Assembly (NCBI GenBank): GCA_036277635.1
Contig: DASUMP010000142.1
Location: 1 to 6,345, forward strand
Direction of reading: 5' to 3'
DNA length: 6,345 bases
Source of the DNA: DASUMP01 sp036277635
GTDB taxonomy: Bacteria; Actinomycetota; Acidimicrobiia; IMCC26256; PALSA-610
In this document: piece by piece, positions 1 to 6,345 of the stretch
Layout of the letters: every line of letters begins with the position of its first letter
Numbering within the stretch: position 1 is the stretch's first letter
Notes under the pieces: model-generated
Told to the model about the DNA's origin: nothing
The model's database searches: none
Seen by the model: the letters and a program-made list of their open reading frames with translations, nothing else
Made by a program: the position numbers and the translations under genes

Positions 1-1892
1 AGGAGCAACAGATCGAGGAACCCGTCGTGGGCCTTGCCCGACAGGCCGTCGGCGATCGCGCCGAGTGCCTCGAGCGTCCAGCGCCGGCCACGGATCCGCT
101 CCCGCACCTGGGGCGGGATGCCGCGCGGCGGGCGGCGCAGCGCGATGTCGACGTCGTCGCCCTCGACCTTCTTCCCCGCCGCGATCGCGTTCGCCATCCG
201 CAGGTACGCGAGCGACGCGGTCGAACCGGTGCGGTTCAGCACCGACACCGCGACCGGCGTCCAGCACGGGATCCCCGCGTCGGTGCACAGCACCTGGATG
301 GGGAGCAGCGCGGAGTTGACGCGCGCGAGCACCGCGAGATCGGTGGCGGCCACGCCGTCGGCGAGGCGCGCCTGCACCGACGCGAACGCGCGCCCCGCCA
401 GCTCGCCGGCCGGCGCGGCCACGACCGTCAACGCGCCGTCATCCGCCGTGCGCGCGGCGCGGATCGTCTTCGGCACCCGCCGACGGTTGTAGGTGAGCAG
501 GGTACGCGCGGCGTCGACGACGTCGGGCGGGCACCGGTAGTTGACCTCGAGATCGTGGAAGCCGGCGCCGGGGAAGAAGCGGTCGTAGCGGATGAGGAAG
601 TCGGGATCCGCGCCCGCGTAGCCGTAGATCACCTGGTCGTCGTCGCCGACGCCGAACACGTCGTAGGCGGGCGCGGCGACGAGCCGGAGCAGCAACAGCT
701 GCGCGGGCGTGAGGTCTTGGAACTCGTCGACCAGCAAGTGCCGGCACTCGCGCTGGAACCGGCGCCGCACCGTCACGTCGCGCAGGAGCACCTCGAGCGC
801 GCCGTAGATCTGCTCGTCGTGATCGATCACCCGGTCGCGCGCCAGCCCCTCCCGGTACCGCTCGAACATCGACGCGAACCCGGGCACGTCGTCGCGCTCG
901 GCCTCCACGACCGCCGGCGGGACGAGACCGAGGCGCACCTCTCCCAACGCTTCGAGGTACGGCGCGTACATGTCGGTGTTCGCCTTCGGGCGCACCTCGA
1001 CGAGCGGTTGGATGCGCTCGCGCACCTGCCGTTCGTCGATCACGTCGCCGACCGCGCTGCCCGCGCGCACGATCGCGTTGCCGAGCGAGTGCAACGTGCG
1101 CACGCTGCGCAACCCACCCGCCGACAGGTCACCCAGCCGACTCTGCATCTCGTCTTTCGCGCGCACGTTGTACGCGACCGCGGTGACCGACGACGACCCC
1201 CACCCGCGACCGCGCACCAACAGCCGGAACCGCTCGGTGAGCACACGCGTCTTGCCCGACCCCGCGGGCGCGATGATCCGCGCCGGTCCGGCATCGTGCA
1301 CCACCGCCGCGAGCTGGTCGGGGGCGAGCTCGCCCGGCTCCCCCGCGACCACGTCGGGCTCGAGCGACCCTTCCTCGACCCGCACCCGGTGCACGACGAC
1401 ATGACCGTCGGGCACCGCAACCGCACCCGCGCGCGGCCCGCCGTCGATCCACGCGCGCCGACCGTCGGGGAGCACGACGTCGGCCTCCGCCGACGCCGAC
1501 GCACCCAACCGCGCCGCTTCGAGCGCGCCACCCCACACCGGCGATCCCGACCGCGCGTCGACGTTGTTCGAACGCGCGAGGAAGTAGAGACGCTCGCGCC
1601 CGAGCTCGAACGACGGGTCCAAGAGATACGGAGCGCGCGTCTCCGTCTCCGGCTCGCGCAGCGCACCCACCTCGACGCCGACCTCGACCACCACCGGCTC
1701 GCGGCGCGCCCAGTGCCCGTGCAGCTCGTCGAGCACCGACGCCGGGTCGCGCACCACCGCGTCGTCGATCACGACCCGCGGCGCCGACTCCCACCCCACC
1801 GGCGCCGACCCACCCGCGCCCACGATCGCCCCGCGCCCGAGCGCCCGCGCGACAGCTCCCGGGTCGGTCGGCTCGGCCATGGGCCGCATCAT
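1..1892 (-). CDS. UvrD/PcrA-like superfamily 1A ATP-dependent DNA helicase, C-terminus cut by window edge
   Basis: A cytoplasmic ATP-driven 3'-5' DNA helicase of the UvrD/Rep/PcrA type, by family knowledge acting in repair or recombination. Read leftward from ATG at 1892, 630 residues are visible with no stop. Motifs, in order: Q motif LAPDQLAAV (Q193); Walker A APAGSGKTR (K214); Ia AYNVRAKDEMQSRL; Ib RTLHSLG; motif II LLVDEFQDLTPAQ (D389, E390); motif III GDDDQVIYGYAGADP (Q420); motif IV LEVNYRCPPDVVDAA (R453). Motifs V and VI must lie beyond position 1. Residues 1-185 form an extension before the Q motif that PcrA and UvrD lack. The start is uncertain: ATGs at 1892, 1889 and 1880 and an in-frame GTG further upstream are all possible, and none has a clear Shine-Dalgarno sequence. 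The gene is divergent from the protease. The helicase call is very sure; the exact subfamily (UvrD, PcrA or an actinobacterial paralogue) is not, so no symbol is given. Confidence 0.93.
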   Translation of the reverse strand, partial: MMRPMAEPTDPGAVARALGRGAIVGAGGSAPVGWESAPRVVIDDAVVRDPASVLDELHGHWARREPVVVEVGVEVGALREPETETRAPYLLDPSFELGRERLYFLARSNNVDARSGSPVWGGALEAARLGASASAEADVVLPDGRRAWIDGGPRAGAVAVPDGHVVVHRVRVEEGSLEPDVVAGEPGELAPDQLAAVVHDAGPARIIAPAGSGKTRVLTERFRLLVRGRGWGSSSVTAVAYNVRAKDEMQSRLGDLSAGGLRSVRTLHSLGNAIVRAGSAVGDVIDERQVRERIQPLVEVRPKANTDMYAPYLEALGEVRLGLVPPAVVEAERDDVPGFASMFERYREGLARDRVIDHDEQIYGALEVLLRDVTVRRRFQRECRHLLVDEFQDLTPAQLLLLRLVAAPAYDVFGVGDDDQVIYGYAGADPDFLIRYDRFFPGAGFHDLEVNYRCPPDVVDAARTLLTYNRRRVPKTIRAARTADDGALTVVAAPAGELAGRAFASVQARLADGVAATDLAVLARVNSALLPIQVLCTDAGIPCWTPVAVSVLNRTGSTASLAYLRMANAIAAGKKVEGDDVDIALRRPPRGIPPQVRERIRGRRWTLEALGAIADGLSGKAHDGFLDLLL

Positions 1893-1940
1893 GCCGGACG
1901 GGTGCGACAGCGAAGCGCCCACGTCCGGGGCGCCTGGCCG

Positions 1941-1969
1941 TGGACGGGCGGCATTCCCATCGCTATCGT
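1941..1969 (+). promoter_or_regulatory. candidate housekeeping-type promoter of the protease gene
   Basis: A TGGACG element (1941-1946, 4 of 6 matches to TTGACA) is followed after 17 bases by TATCGT (1964-1969, 4 of 6 matches to TATAAT). This would put the transcription start near 1976, about 27 bases before the preferred GTG start at 2003. It is found by eye only, and such partial matches arise by chance. No equally good promoter was seen for the leftward helicase in the same 110-base region. Confidence 0.35.
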
Positions 1970-1988
1970 CACCTGCTCGGACGCGGCG

Positions 1989-1994
1989 AAGGGG
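1989..1994 (+). promoter_or_regulatory. ribosome binding site deciding the protease start
   Basis: AAGGGG lies 8 bases before the GTG at 2003, with a second purine run, GGAG, closer in. The longest open frame could start at a GTG at 1940, but that start lacks a comparable site. It would also add 21 polar residues in front of an otherwise textbook signal peptide. The site therefore favours 2003. Confidence 0.6.
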
Positions 1995-2002
1995 CAGGAG
2001 CC

Positions 2003-5000
2003 GTGCGTGGGGACCGCCGATGGATCGTGCTCGTCGTCTGCCTCGCGTTGCTCTGCGTGTCGGTCCCGGCCGCGGGCGCCGAGCCGGATCGCCCGGGCGA
2101 CGGCGTGCACCGCGCGTATCGCACCCCGGGAACGCTCTCGTCGCACGTGCTCCGCGACCTCGTCGCCGCCGACGCGGCAGGCCGCTCCAGCCCACCGGGT
2201 CTCGAGGTCCGCGGCGGATCGGTCGTCGTCGAAGCGCTGGCGAGCGAATCGATCGCGAGCACCGAAGACGCGGTCCGTGCCGTCGGCGGACGCGTCCGCG
2301 CGAGTGCGGCCGAGCTCGTGCTCGCCGAAGTACCGATCCGCGCGCTCGCCCGACTCGAAGCGCACCGCGCCGTCAAGAGCGTCCGCCCACCGTTGACGAT
2401 CTCTGAACCGATCGGCGACGCGCGCGGCACCGCGGTCGAGGACGCGCCGACTTCGACCCTCGCGACCACGCCGGCACCGGTCGGCCAGGAGGTGCAGAAG
2501 ACGAACGCCGCGGCGTGGCACGACGCCGGCTTTACGGGCGCGGGGGTCCGCATCGGGATCATCGACGCGTTCGATCAGGGGGAATGGGGCTGGCTGCAGA
2601 CGAGAGGGCAGGTCCCGGTCCCCGCGGGCACGTTCTGTCGATGGAACGGCCTCACGGAGAGCATGTGGAGCGGATGTTGGGATCCGTACCCGCACGGCAA
2701 CGCGGTCGCCGAGGTCATCCACGAGATGGCGCCCGACGCGCAGCTGTACCTCGCCGAAGTGCTCACCACCGCCGACCTCGCAGCCGCGATCGACTGGTTC
2801 GCGGCCAACGACGTCGCGATCGTGTCGCGCTCTGAGACGTCCGAGTACGACGGTCCAGGCGACGGCACTGGTCCCCTCGCCGCCGAGATCTCGCGAGCCA
2901 TCGACCTCGGGATGACATGGGTCAACGCCGCCGGAAACGCGAGCGGCACCGAGACCAGCCCCATCCACAGCGGCGCGTACTGGCGCGGTTCCTACCGCGA
3001 CATCGACGGCGACGGCTGGGTCGAGATCCAGCGGCGGGGCGGAACGTACCCTCCGTCGACCCACGACCCTTCGGTCCCCGATGACAGCGAGTTGCTGCCG
3101 GTGCTCTGCACCCCGGGAGGCGTGTTCGTCAACGGGCTGCGCTGGTCGGACTGGGGCCAGGGCTCCGCCACCAGCGACTACGACACACTCACCTTCGATA
3201 CGGAGTTCCCCGACCACTGGTCAGACGCGATCCACATCTCCGACGGCTCCCAGGGATCCGACAACCCCTCCGGCGACCCCATCGAGTACCCACAGATCGG
3301 CGCGTGCTCGACCAAGCGGTTCCGAGCCGTCGCGATCGCGGTGTGGGAACTCAACGGGGGCGGCACCGGCGACACGTTCGAGCTGATGGTGAACGGCTCG
3401 AACCTCGACTGGACCGACTGGTCGAACCCCTACGCAGCCGCCGCACCCGGCGTCGACCTCGCGCGCGCCGGGCACCTCGGCGTCGGTGCGATCGGGCCTG
3501 ACCCGCTCCTCACCGAGCTCGCCAGCTACAGCTCCTGGGGCCCGACGAACGACGGTCGCATCAAACCCGACGTCACCGCCGCGAGTTGCGTCACGAGCTC
3601 CACGTACTCGCCGTGTTTCAACGGGACGAGCGCCGCGGCTCCCGCCGTCGCAGGCGCCGCGGCGCTCGTACTCGGAGCGGGCTTCGCGACCAGGGGCGAC
3701 GCGCTCGGTACGTGGCTGCGCACACACGCGACGGTCGACCGCGGTGCGATCGGTCCCGACAACAAGTACGGCGCCGGCGAGCTCGTGCTGCCCGCGCCGG
3801 TGGTCGTGGCGCCCCTCAACGACGCGTTCGCCGACGCCACGACGGTCGTCGGTTCGAGTGGCACGGCACTCGGCACCAACATCGGCGCGACCGCCGAAGC
3901 CGGCGAGCCCGCGCACGCCGGCAGCGCTGCCGCGAAGTCAGTCTGGTACCGCTGGACCGCGCCGGACACCGGCACGCTCGACCTCGACACCAGCGGCTCG
4001 GGCTTCGACACCCGGCTCGCGCTCTACACGGGTACGAACGTCTCCACGCTCGTCCCGCTCGGCGCGAGCATCGACGCGATCGGCGGCGCGCCGGTCACGC
4101 AGGACACGGTGTATCGGGTCGCGGTCGATGGAGCACCCACGAACGACGGGTACGCGGCGGGTGCGATCACGCTCAGCTGGTCCCTCACCCCGTACACGGC
4201 ACCTGATTCGCCGACCGGAGTGGTCGCGACTGCCGGCAACGGCGACGCGACCGTGTCGTGGTCGCCGCCAGCCTCCGACGGAGGGTCGCCGATCACGTCG
4301 TACCGGGTGACCGCCCTCGTTGGGGGCGCCGCGGTCGGCATGCCCACGACCGTCTCCGGCACCACCACGGACGCGACCGTCAGCGGCCTGACCAACGGCA
4401 CCGAGTACACGTTCACGGTCGCCGCGATGAACTCGGTCGGGACCGGGCCCGAATCGACCCCGAGCAACGCGGTGACGCCACGCGGGGTCGACGTCCAGAG
4501 CCCGCAGGTGTTCCTAATCGAGCCAGCGGCGACGTACTCGATGAGTCGCGTCGTGCGCGGCGAATGGGACGGCACCGACGACATCGGGATCTTCGGCTTC
4601 GACCCCGACCTGCGCGCGACGCCGTGGAACGGCAGCCCCGGCGCGTGGCTCGAGTGGAAGCCGCTCGGAACTGCAACAGCCGCGAGCTACTGGGGTGCGT
4701 ACGGTCGCACCTACTGCGTGCGCGTCGTCGCGCACGACGGCGCGCACAACGTGTCATCGCCTGCGCGACGCTGCACCGCGGTTCCTTTGCACTCCGGCCA
4801 TCTGAGCTACGCAGGCGATTGGACGAAGTACTCCTCTTCGGCGACGTTCGCGGGTGCGGCGCGCTGGACCACGACACGCGGGGCAACCGCCACGCGTACC
4901 GGCGTCGTCGGGGAGCGCCTCGCCGTCATCGCCACCCGATGTCCGTCGTGCGGCGCGATCGAGGTTCGCATCAACGGTGTCGTGATGCGGCGCTTCAGCC

Positions 5001-5140
5001 TCTACGCACCCACGATGCAGCGCAGCCAAGCGCTCGAGTTCTTCACGCGTGCCTGGCCGATCCGCGGCACCGTCTCGGTGCACGTGATCTCGACGAACCG
5101 ACTCGTCACCATCGAGGGCCTCGCCGTCTACCAGGACTGA
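2003..5140 (+). CDS. secreted multidomain subtilisin-family (S8) serine protease
   Basis: An exported endopeptidase, 1045 residues from GTG 2003. Residues 1-26 are a signal peptide: basic start, hydrophobic 7-21, likely cleavage after AGA at 26. Residues 27-165 resemble a propeptide, with the phrase VKSVRPP near the end. The catalytic domain has Asp188 (GIIDAFD), His231 (PHGNAVAEV), oxyanion Asn312 (NAAGN) and Ser543 (NGTSAAAPAVAG), so the triad is intact. The Asn-to-Ser interval is about 231 residues, far longer than in subtilisin. It opens with a calcium-loop-like DIDGDGWVE (333-341), suggesting an inserted beta domain. Residues 604-730 look like a pre-peptidase-C-type domain (SVWYRWTAPDTG, SGFDTRLALYTG). 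Residues 735-826 are fibronectin type III (SPTGVVAT to SNAVTP). An Ig-like domain (~830-930) and a C-terminal beta-rich domain (~935-1045, CPSC at 980-983) follow. The mature chain has ten cysteines (212, 225, 369, 435, 529, 538, 905, 924, 980, 983), consistent with disulfides outside the cell. No LPXTG anchor or C-terminal membrane helix is seen, so release or loose wall binding is likely. The substrate is unknown. Confidence 0.95.
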   Translation: MRGDRRWIVLVVCLALLCVSVPAAGAEPDRPGDGVHRAYRTPGTLSSHVLRDLVAADAAGRSSPPGLEVRGGSVVVEALASESIASTEDAVRAVGGRVRASAAELVLAEVPIRALARLEAHRAVKSVRPPLTISEPIGDARGTAVEDAPTSTLATTPAPVGQEVQKTNAAAWHDAGFTGAGVRIGIIDAFDQGEWGWLQTRGQVPVPAGTFCRWNGLTESMWSGCWDPYPHGNAVAEVIHEMAPDAQLYLAEVLTTADLAAAIDWFAANDVAIVSRSETSEYDGPGDGTGPLAAEISRAIDLGMTWVNAAGNASGTETSPIHSGAYWRGSYRDIDGDGWVEIQRRGGTYPPSTHDPSVPDDSELLPVLCTPGGVFVNGLRWSDWGQGSATSDYDTLTFDTEFPDHWSDAIHISDGSQGSDNPSGDPIEYPQIGACSTKRFRAVAIAVWELNGGGTGDTFELMVNGSNLDWTDWSNPYAAAAPGVDLARAGHLGVGAIGPDPLLTELASYSSWGPTNDGRIKPDVTAASCVTSSTYSPCFNGTSAAAPAVAGAAALVLGAGFATRGDALGTWLRTHATVDRGAIGPDNKYGAGELVLPAPVVVAPLNDAFADATTVVGSSGTALGTNIGATAEAGEPAHAGSAAAKSVWYRWTAPDTGTLDLDTSGSGFDTRLALYTGTNVSTLVPLGASIDAIGGAPVTQDTVYRVAVDGAPTNDGYAAGAITLSWSLTPYTAPDSPTGVVATAGNGDATVSWSPPASDGGSPITSYRVTALVGGAAVGMPTTVSGTTTDATVSGLTNGTEYTFTVAAMNSVGTGPESTPSNAVTPRGVDVQSPQVFLIEPAATYSMSRVVRGEWDGTDDIGIFGFDPDLRATPWNGSPGAWLEWKPLGTATAASYWGAYGRTYCVRVVAHDGAHNVSSPARRCTAVPLHSGHLSYAGDWTKYSSSATFAGAARWTTTRGATATRTGVVGERLAVIATRCPSCGAIEVRINGVVMRRFSLYAPTMQRSQALEFFTRAWPIRGTVSVHVISTNRLVTIEGLAVYQD

Positions 5141-5191
5141 CCGGAGCCGCGGACCGGATCCGGCACAGATGCGTGAGAATCCGAGCGCGCG

Positions 5192-5218
5192 TGTCCATCC
5201 GGCTCGCCGCCGTTCGTC
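5192..5218 (+). promoter_or_regulatory. candidate ECF sigma-factor promoter ahead of the DGPF/sigma operon
   Basis: TGTCCA (5192-5197) is followed after 17 bases by CGTC (5215-5218), giving a likely transcription start near 5225 and a leader of about 40 bases. CGTC is a common ECF -10 element. As I recall, the motif reported for ECF42 sigma factors is TGTCGA at -35 with CGAC or CGTC at -10, and this site differs from it at one position. It would fit autoregulation by the sigma factor encoded just downstream. It is a visual match only. Confidence 0.4.
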
Positions 5219-5253
5219 TCTCGGGTGTCGGGCGTCCCCGCTCGACCTGACAC

Positions 5254-5259
5254 GAGGAG
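5254..5259 (+). promoter_or_regulatory. strong ribosome binding site for the DGPF gene
   Basis: GAGGAG lies 5 bases before the ATG at 5265. It decides the start: the reading frame stays open back to an ATG at 5169, but the extra 32 residues would be arginine-rich and unlike the family, whose members begin with a short strand such as MPQYAAFTY. Confidence 0.75.
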
Positions 5260-5264
5260 CCCCC

Positions 5265-5609
5265 ATGCCCCAGTACGCCGCCTTCACCTACACGCCCGAC
5301 CTCGACTGGAGCGCGCCCGAGAACGCCGGGACGATGGCCGAGTACGGCAAGTTCTCCGAGCTCGCCGCCGACCACATCCGCGGCGGCGCCGCGCTGTTCC
5401 CCACCAGCACCGCCACGACCGTGCGGGTGAAGAGCGGCCGCGGCGGCGAGGTCGTCACGAGCGACGGCCCCTACGCGGAGACGAAGGAAGTGCTCTCGGG
5501 CTTCTTCCTCCTCGAGTGCGCCGACCTCGACGAGGCGATCCGCCTCGCCCGCGAGATCCCCGCCGCGTGGGACGGCGCGGTCGAGGTCCGTCCGATCATC
5601 CCGATGTGA
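5265..5609 (+). CDS. DGPF/YCII-family small protein, partner of the ECF42 sigma factor
   Basis: A 114-residue soluble cytoplasmic protein with a complete YCII-related (DGPF) domain. It starts with the strand MPQYAAFTYTP, and the signature SDGPYAETKE is at 66-75, followed by LSGFFLLECADLDEAIRLA and a final VEVRPI. The fourth residue of the DGPF signature is Tyr here (D67, G68, P69, Y70). The family has a ferredoxin-like alpha/beta fold, and no reaction is established for these short stand-alone members. Genes of this type are very often found next to ECF42 sigma factors, and a role in controlling or sensing for that sigma factor is proposed rather than proven. Here its last four bases overlap the sigma gene start, so the two are almost certainly co-transcribed. 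No signal peptide or membrane segment is present. Confidence 0.93.
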   Translation: MPQYAAFTYTPDLDWSAPENAGTMAEYGKFSELAADHIRGGAALFPTSTATTVRVKSGRGGEVVTSDGPYAETKEVLSGFFLLECADLDEAIRLAREIPAAWDGAVEVRPIIPM

Positions 5610-6345
5610 CCCCGAACGACGCGCTCGCCGAGCTGGCCCGGGTGGAGGGCGGCCGCATCCTGGCCGTCCTCGCCCGGACCACCGGCGACCTCCAGCTCGC
5701 GGAAGACGCCGTGCAAGACGCCACCATCGCCGCGCTCGAGGTGTGGCCGCGCACCGGCGTGCCCGCCGACCCGGCCGCGTGGATCTACGTGGCGGCGCGC
5801 CGCAAGGCGCTCGACGTGATCCGGCGCGAGAGCCGCCGTCCCGAGAAGGAAACGACGGCGTCGCTCACCGCGTCGCGTGAGCTCCCTCCCCCATCGGTCG
5901 TGCACGACGACCAGCTCCGCCTCATCTTCACGTGCTGCCACCCCGCGCTCGATCTCGACGCGCGCGTCGCGCTCGCGCTGCGCACCTTGTGCGGACTCTC
6001 GACCGCCGAGATCGCACGCGCATTGCTCGTGAGCGAACCCACGATGGCGAAGCGCCTCGTGCGCGCGAAGCACAAGATCGCGACGGCCGGCATCCCGTAC
6101 CGCATCCCCGAAGCCGACGAGCTCCCCGCGCGGCTCGCCGGCGTGTGCGCGGTGGTGCACCTCGTGTACACCGCGGGGCACGCGGCGACCGGCGAGTCGA
6201 CGGTGCGCGCCGACCTGTGCGACGAAGGCGTGCGGCTCGCCCGTCTCCTCGTCGAGCTGGTGCCGAACGACCCCCTCCCCGAGGCGTTGCTCGCGCTGCT
6301 GCTGCTCACCGACGCCCGCCGTCCGGCGCGTGTCGACGCGCACGG
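5606..6345 (+). CDS. ECF sigma factor, ECF42 type with C-terminal extension, 3' end cut by window edge
   Basis: An RNA polymerase sigma-70-family factor of the extracytoplasmic-function class, 246 residues visible from GTG 5606. Region 2 spans about 8-78: LAEDAVQDATIAALEVWP (31-48) is the core-binding and -10 recognition part, and DPAAWIYVAARRKALDVIRR (55-74) follows. Region 4 spans about 100-160: HDDQLRLIFTCCHPALD (100-116), then the helix-turn-helix LCGLSTAEIARALLVSEPTM (128-147) and AKRLVRAKHKI. The motif RLIFTCCHPAL and the long helical extension after residue 165 are typical of ECF42, whose C-terminus carries TPR-like or DUF6596 helices instead of pairing with a classic anti-sigma factor. 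No anti-sigma gene is visible. The GTG shares four bases (GTGA) with the DGPF stop, and I see no well-placed ribosome site of its own, so translational coupling is likely. At 188-192 the sequence reads YTAGH, where the family usually has FNEGY- or FTEGH-like residues. Confidence 0.93.
   Translation, partial: MTPNDALAELARVEGGRILAVLARTTGDLQLAEDAVQDATIAALEVWPRTGVPADPAAWIYVAARRKALDVIRRESRRPEKETTASLTASRELPPPSVVHDDQLRLIFTCCHPALDLDARVALALRTLCGLSTAEIARALLVSEPTMAKRLVRAKHKIATAGIPYRIPEADELPARLAGVCAVVHLVYTAGHAATGESTVRADLCDEGVRLARLLVELVPNDPLPEALLALLLLTDARRPARVDAH

Noticed and set aside
1940..2002. Upstream GTG start for the protease at 1940
   Set aside because: It would place 21 polar residues before the signal peptide, has no ribosome site of similar quality and overlaps the candidate promoter. 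GTG 2003 is better supported.
2042..2058. Lipobox near Cys13 or Cys18 of the protease signal peptide
   Set aside because: The residues before each Cys (LVV and ALL) do not fit the usual pattern with a small residue before Cys, and a good signal peptidase I site (AGA at 24-26) follows.
27..2396. A 789-codon open frame on the plus strand
   Set aside because: It lies opposite the helicase and then overlaps the protease start in another frame. Its product is Arg-, His- and Asp-rich with no recognisable domain. The minus-strand frame shows a full ordered set of helicase motifs, so this is a GC-driven shadow.
1889..3217. A 442-codon open frame on the minus strand
   Set aside because: It is antisense to the signal peptide, propeptide and catalytic Asp/His region of the protease and has no domain features.
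5141..5163. Palindrome CCGGATCCGG (5154-5163) and a nearby CCGGA/TCCGG pair just after the protease stop, as a terminator
   Set aside because: The perfect palindrome has no loop, the alternative stem is only five pairs, and no T-run follows. It may slow polymerase but cannot be called an intrinsic terminator.
5471..6343. A 290-codon open frame on the minus strand
   Set aside because: It is antisense to the DGPF and sigma-factor genes, which have clear family signatures. Its product is low-complexity and rich in Arg, Glu and His.

Overview
The window is strongly GC-rich, with third codon positions dominated by G and C, GTG starts and long spurious open frames opposite the real genes. This composition and the protein families point to a high-GC actinomycete-type bacterium (Actinomycetota, possibly Acidimicrobiia-like). 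That placement is an inference from style, not from a marker gene.

Layout. (1) Positions 1-1892, minus strand: the first ~630 residues of a UvrD/PcrA-type superfamily 1A helicase. It has helicase motifs Q, I, Ia, Ib, II, III and IV in order, preceded by an unusual ~185-residue N-terminal extension; its C-terminus runs off the left edge. (2) Positions 1893-2002: a 110-base divergent intergenic region with a candidate housekeeping-type promoter for the rightward gene. (3) Positions 2003-5140, plus strand: a secreted 1045-residue subtilisin-family (S8) serine protease with signal peptide, propeptide-like region, catalytic domain with a large insert, a pre-peptidase-C-like domain, a fibronectin type III domain, an Ig-like domain and a C-terminal beta-rich domain. 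(4) Positions 5141-5264: a 124-base intergenic region with a candidate ECF-type promoter and a good ribosome binding site. (5) Positions 5265-5609 and 5606-6345, plus strand: a two-gene operon with overlapping stop and start codons. It encodes a small DGPF/YCII-family protein and an ECF sigma factor of the ECF42 type, the latter cut by the right edge.

The helicase (DNA repair or unwinding), the exported protease and the sigma-factor/DGPF pair look like three independent transcription units; nothing in the sequence ties them into one pathway. Only the last two genes form a clear functional module: ECF42 sigma factors are typically encoded beside DGPF proteins and are thought to work with them. 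No tRNA, rRNA, CRISPR array, insertion sequence or attachment site was found. There is no gene-free stretch over 300 bases. I see no clearly new system; the most useful leads are the putative self-recognised promoter ahead of the DGPF gene and the uncharacterised terminal regions of the helicase and the protease.
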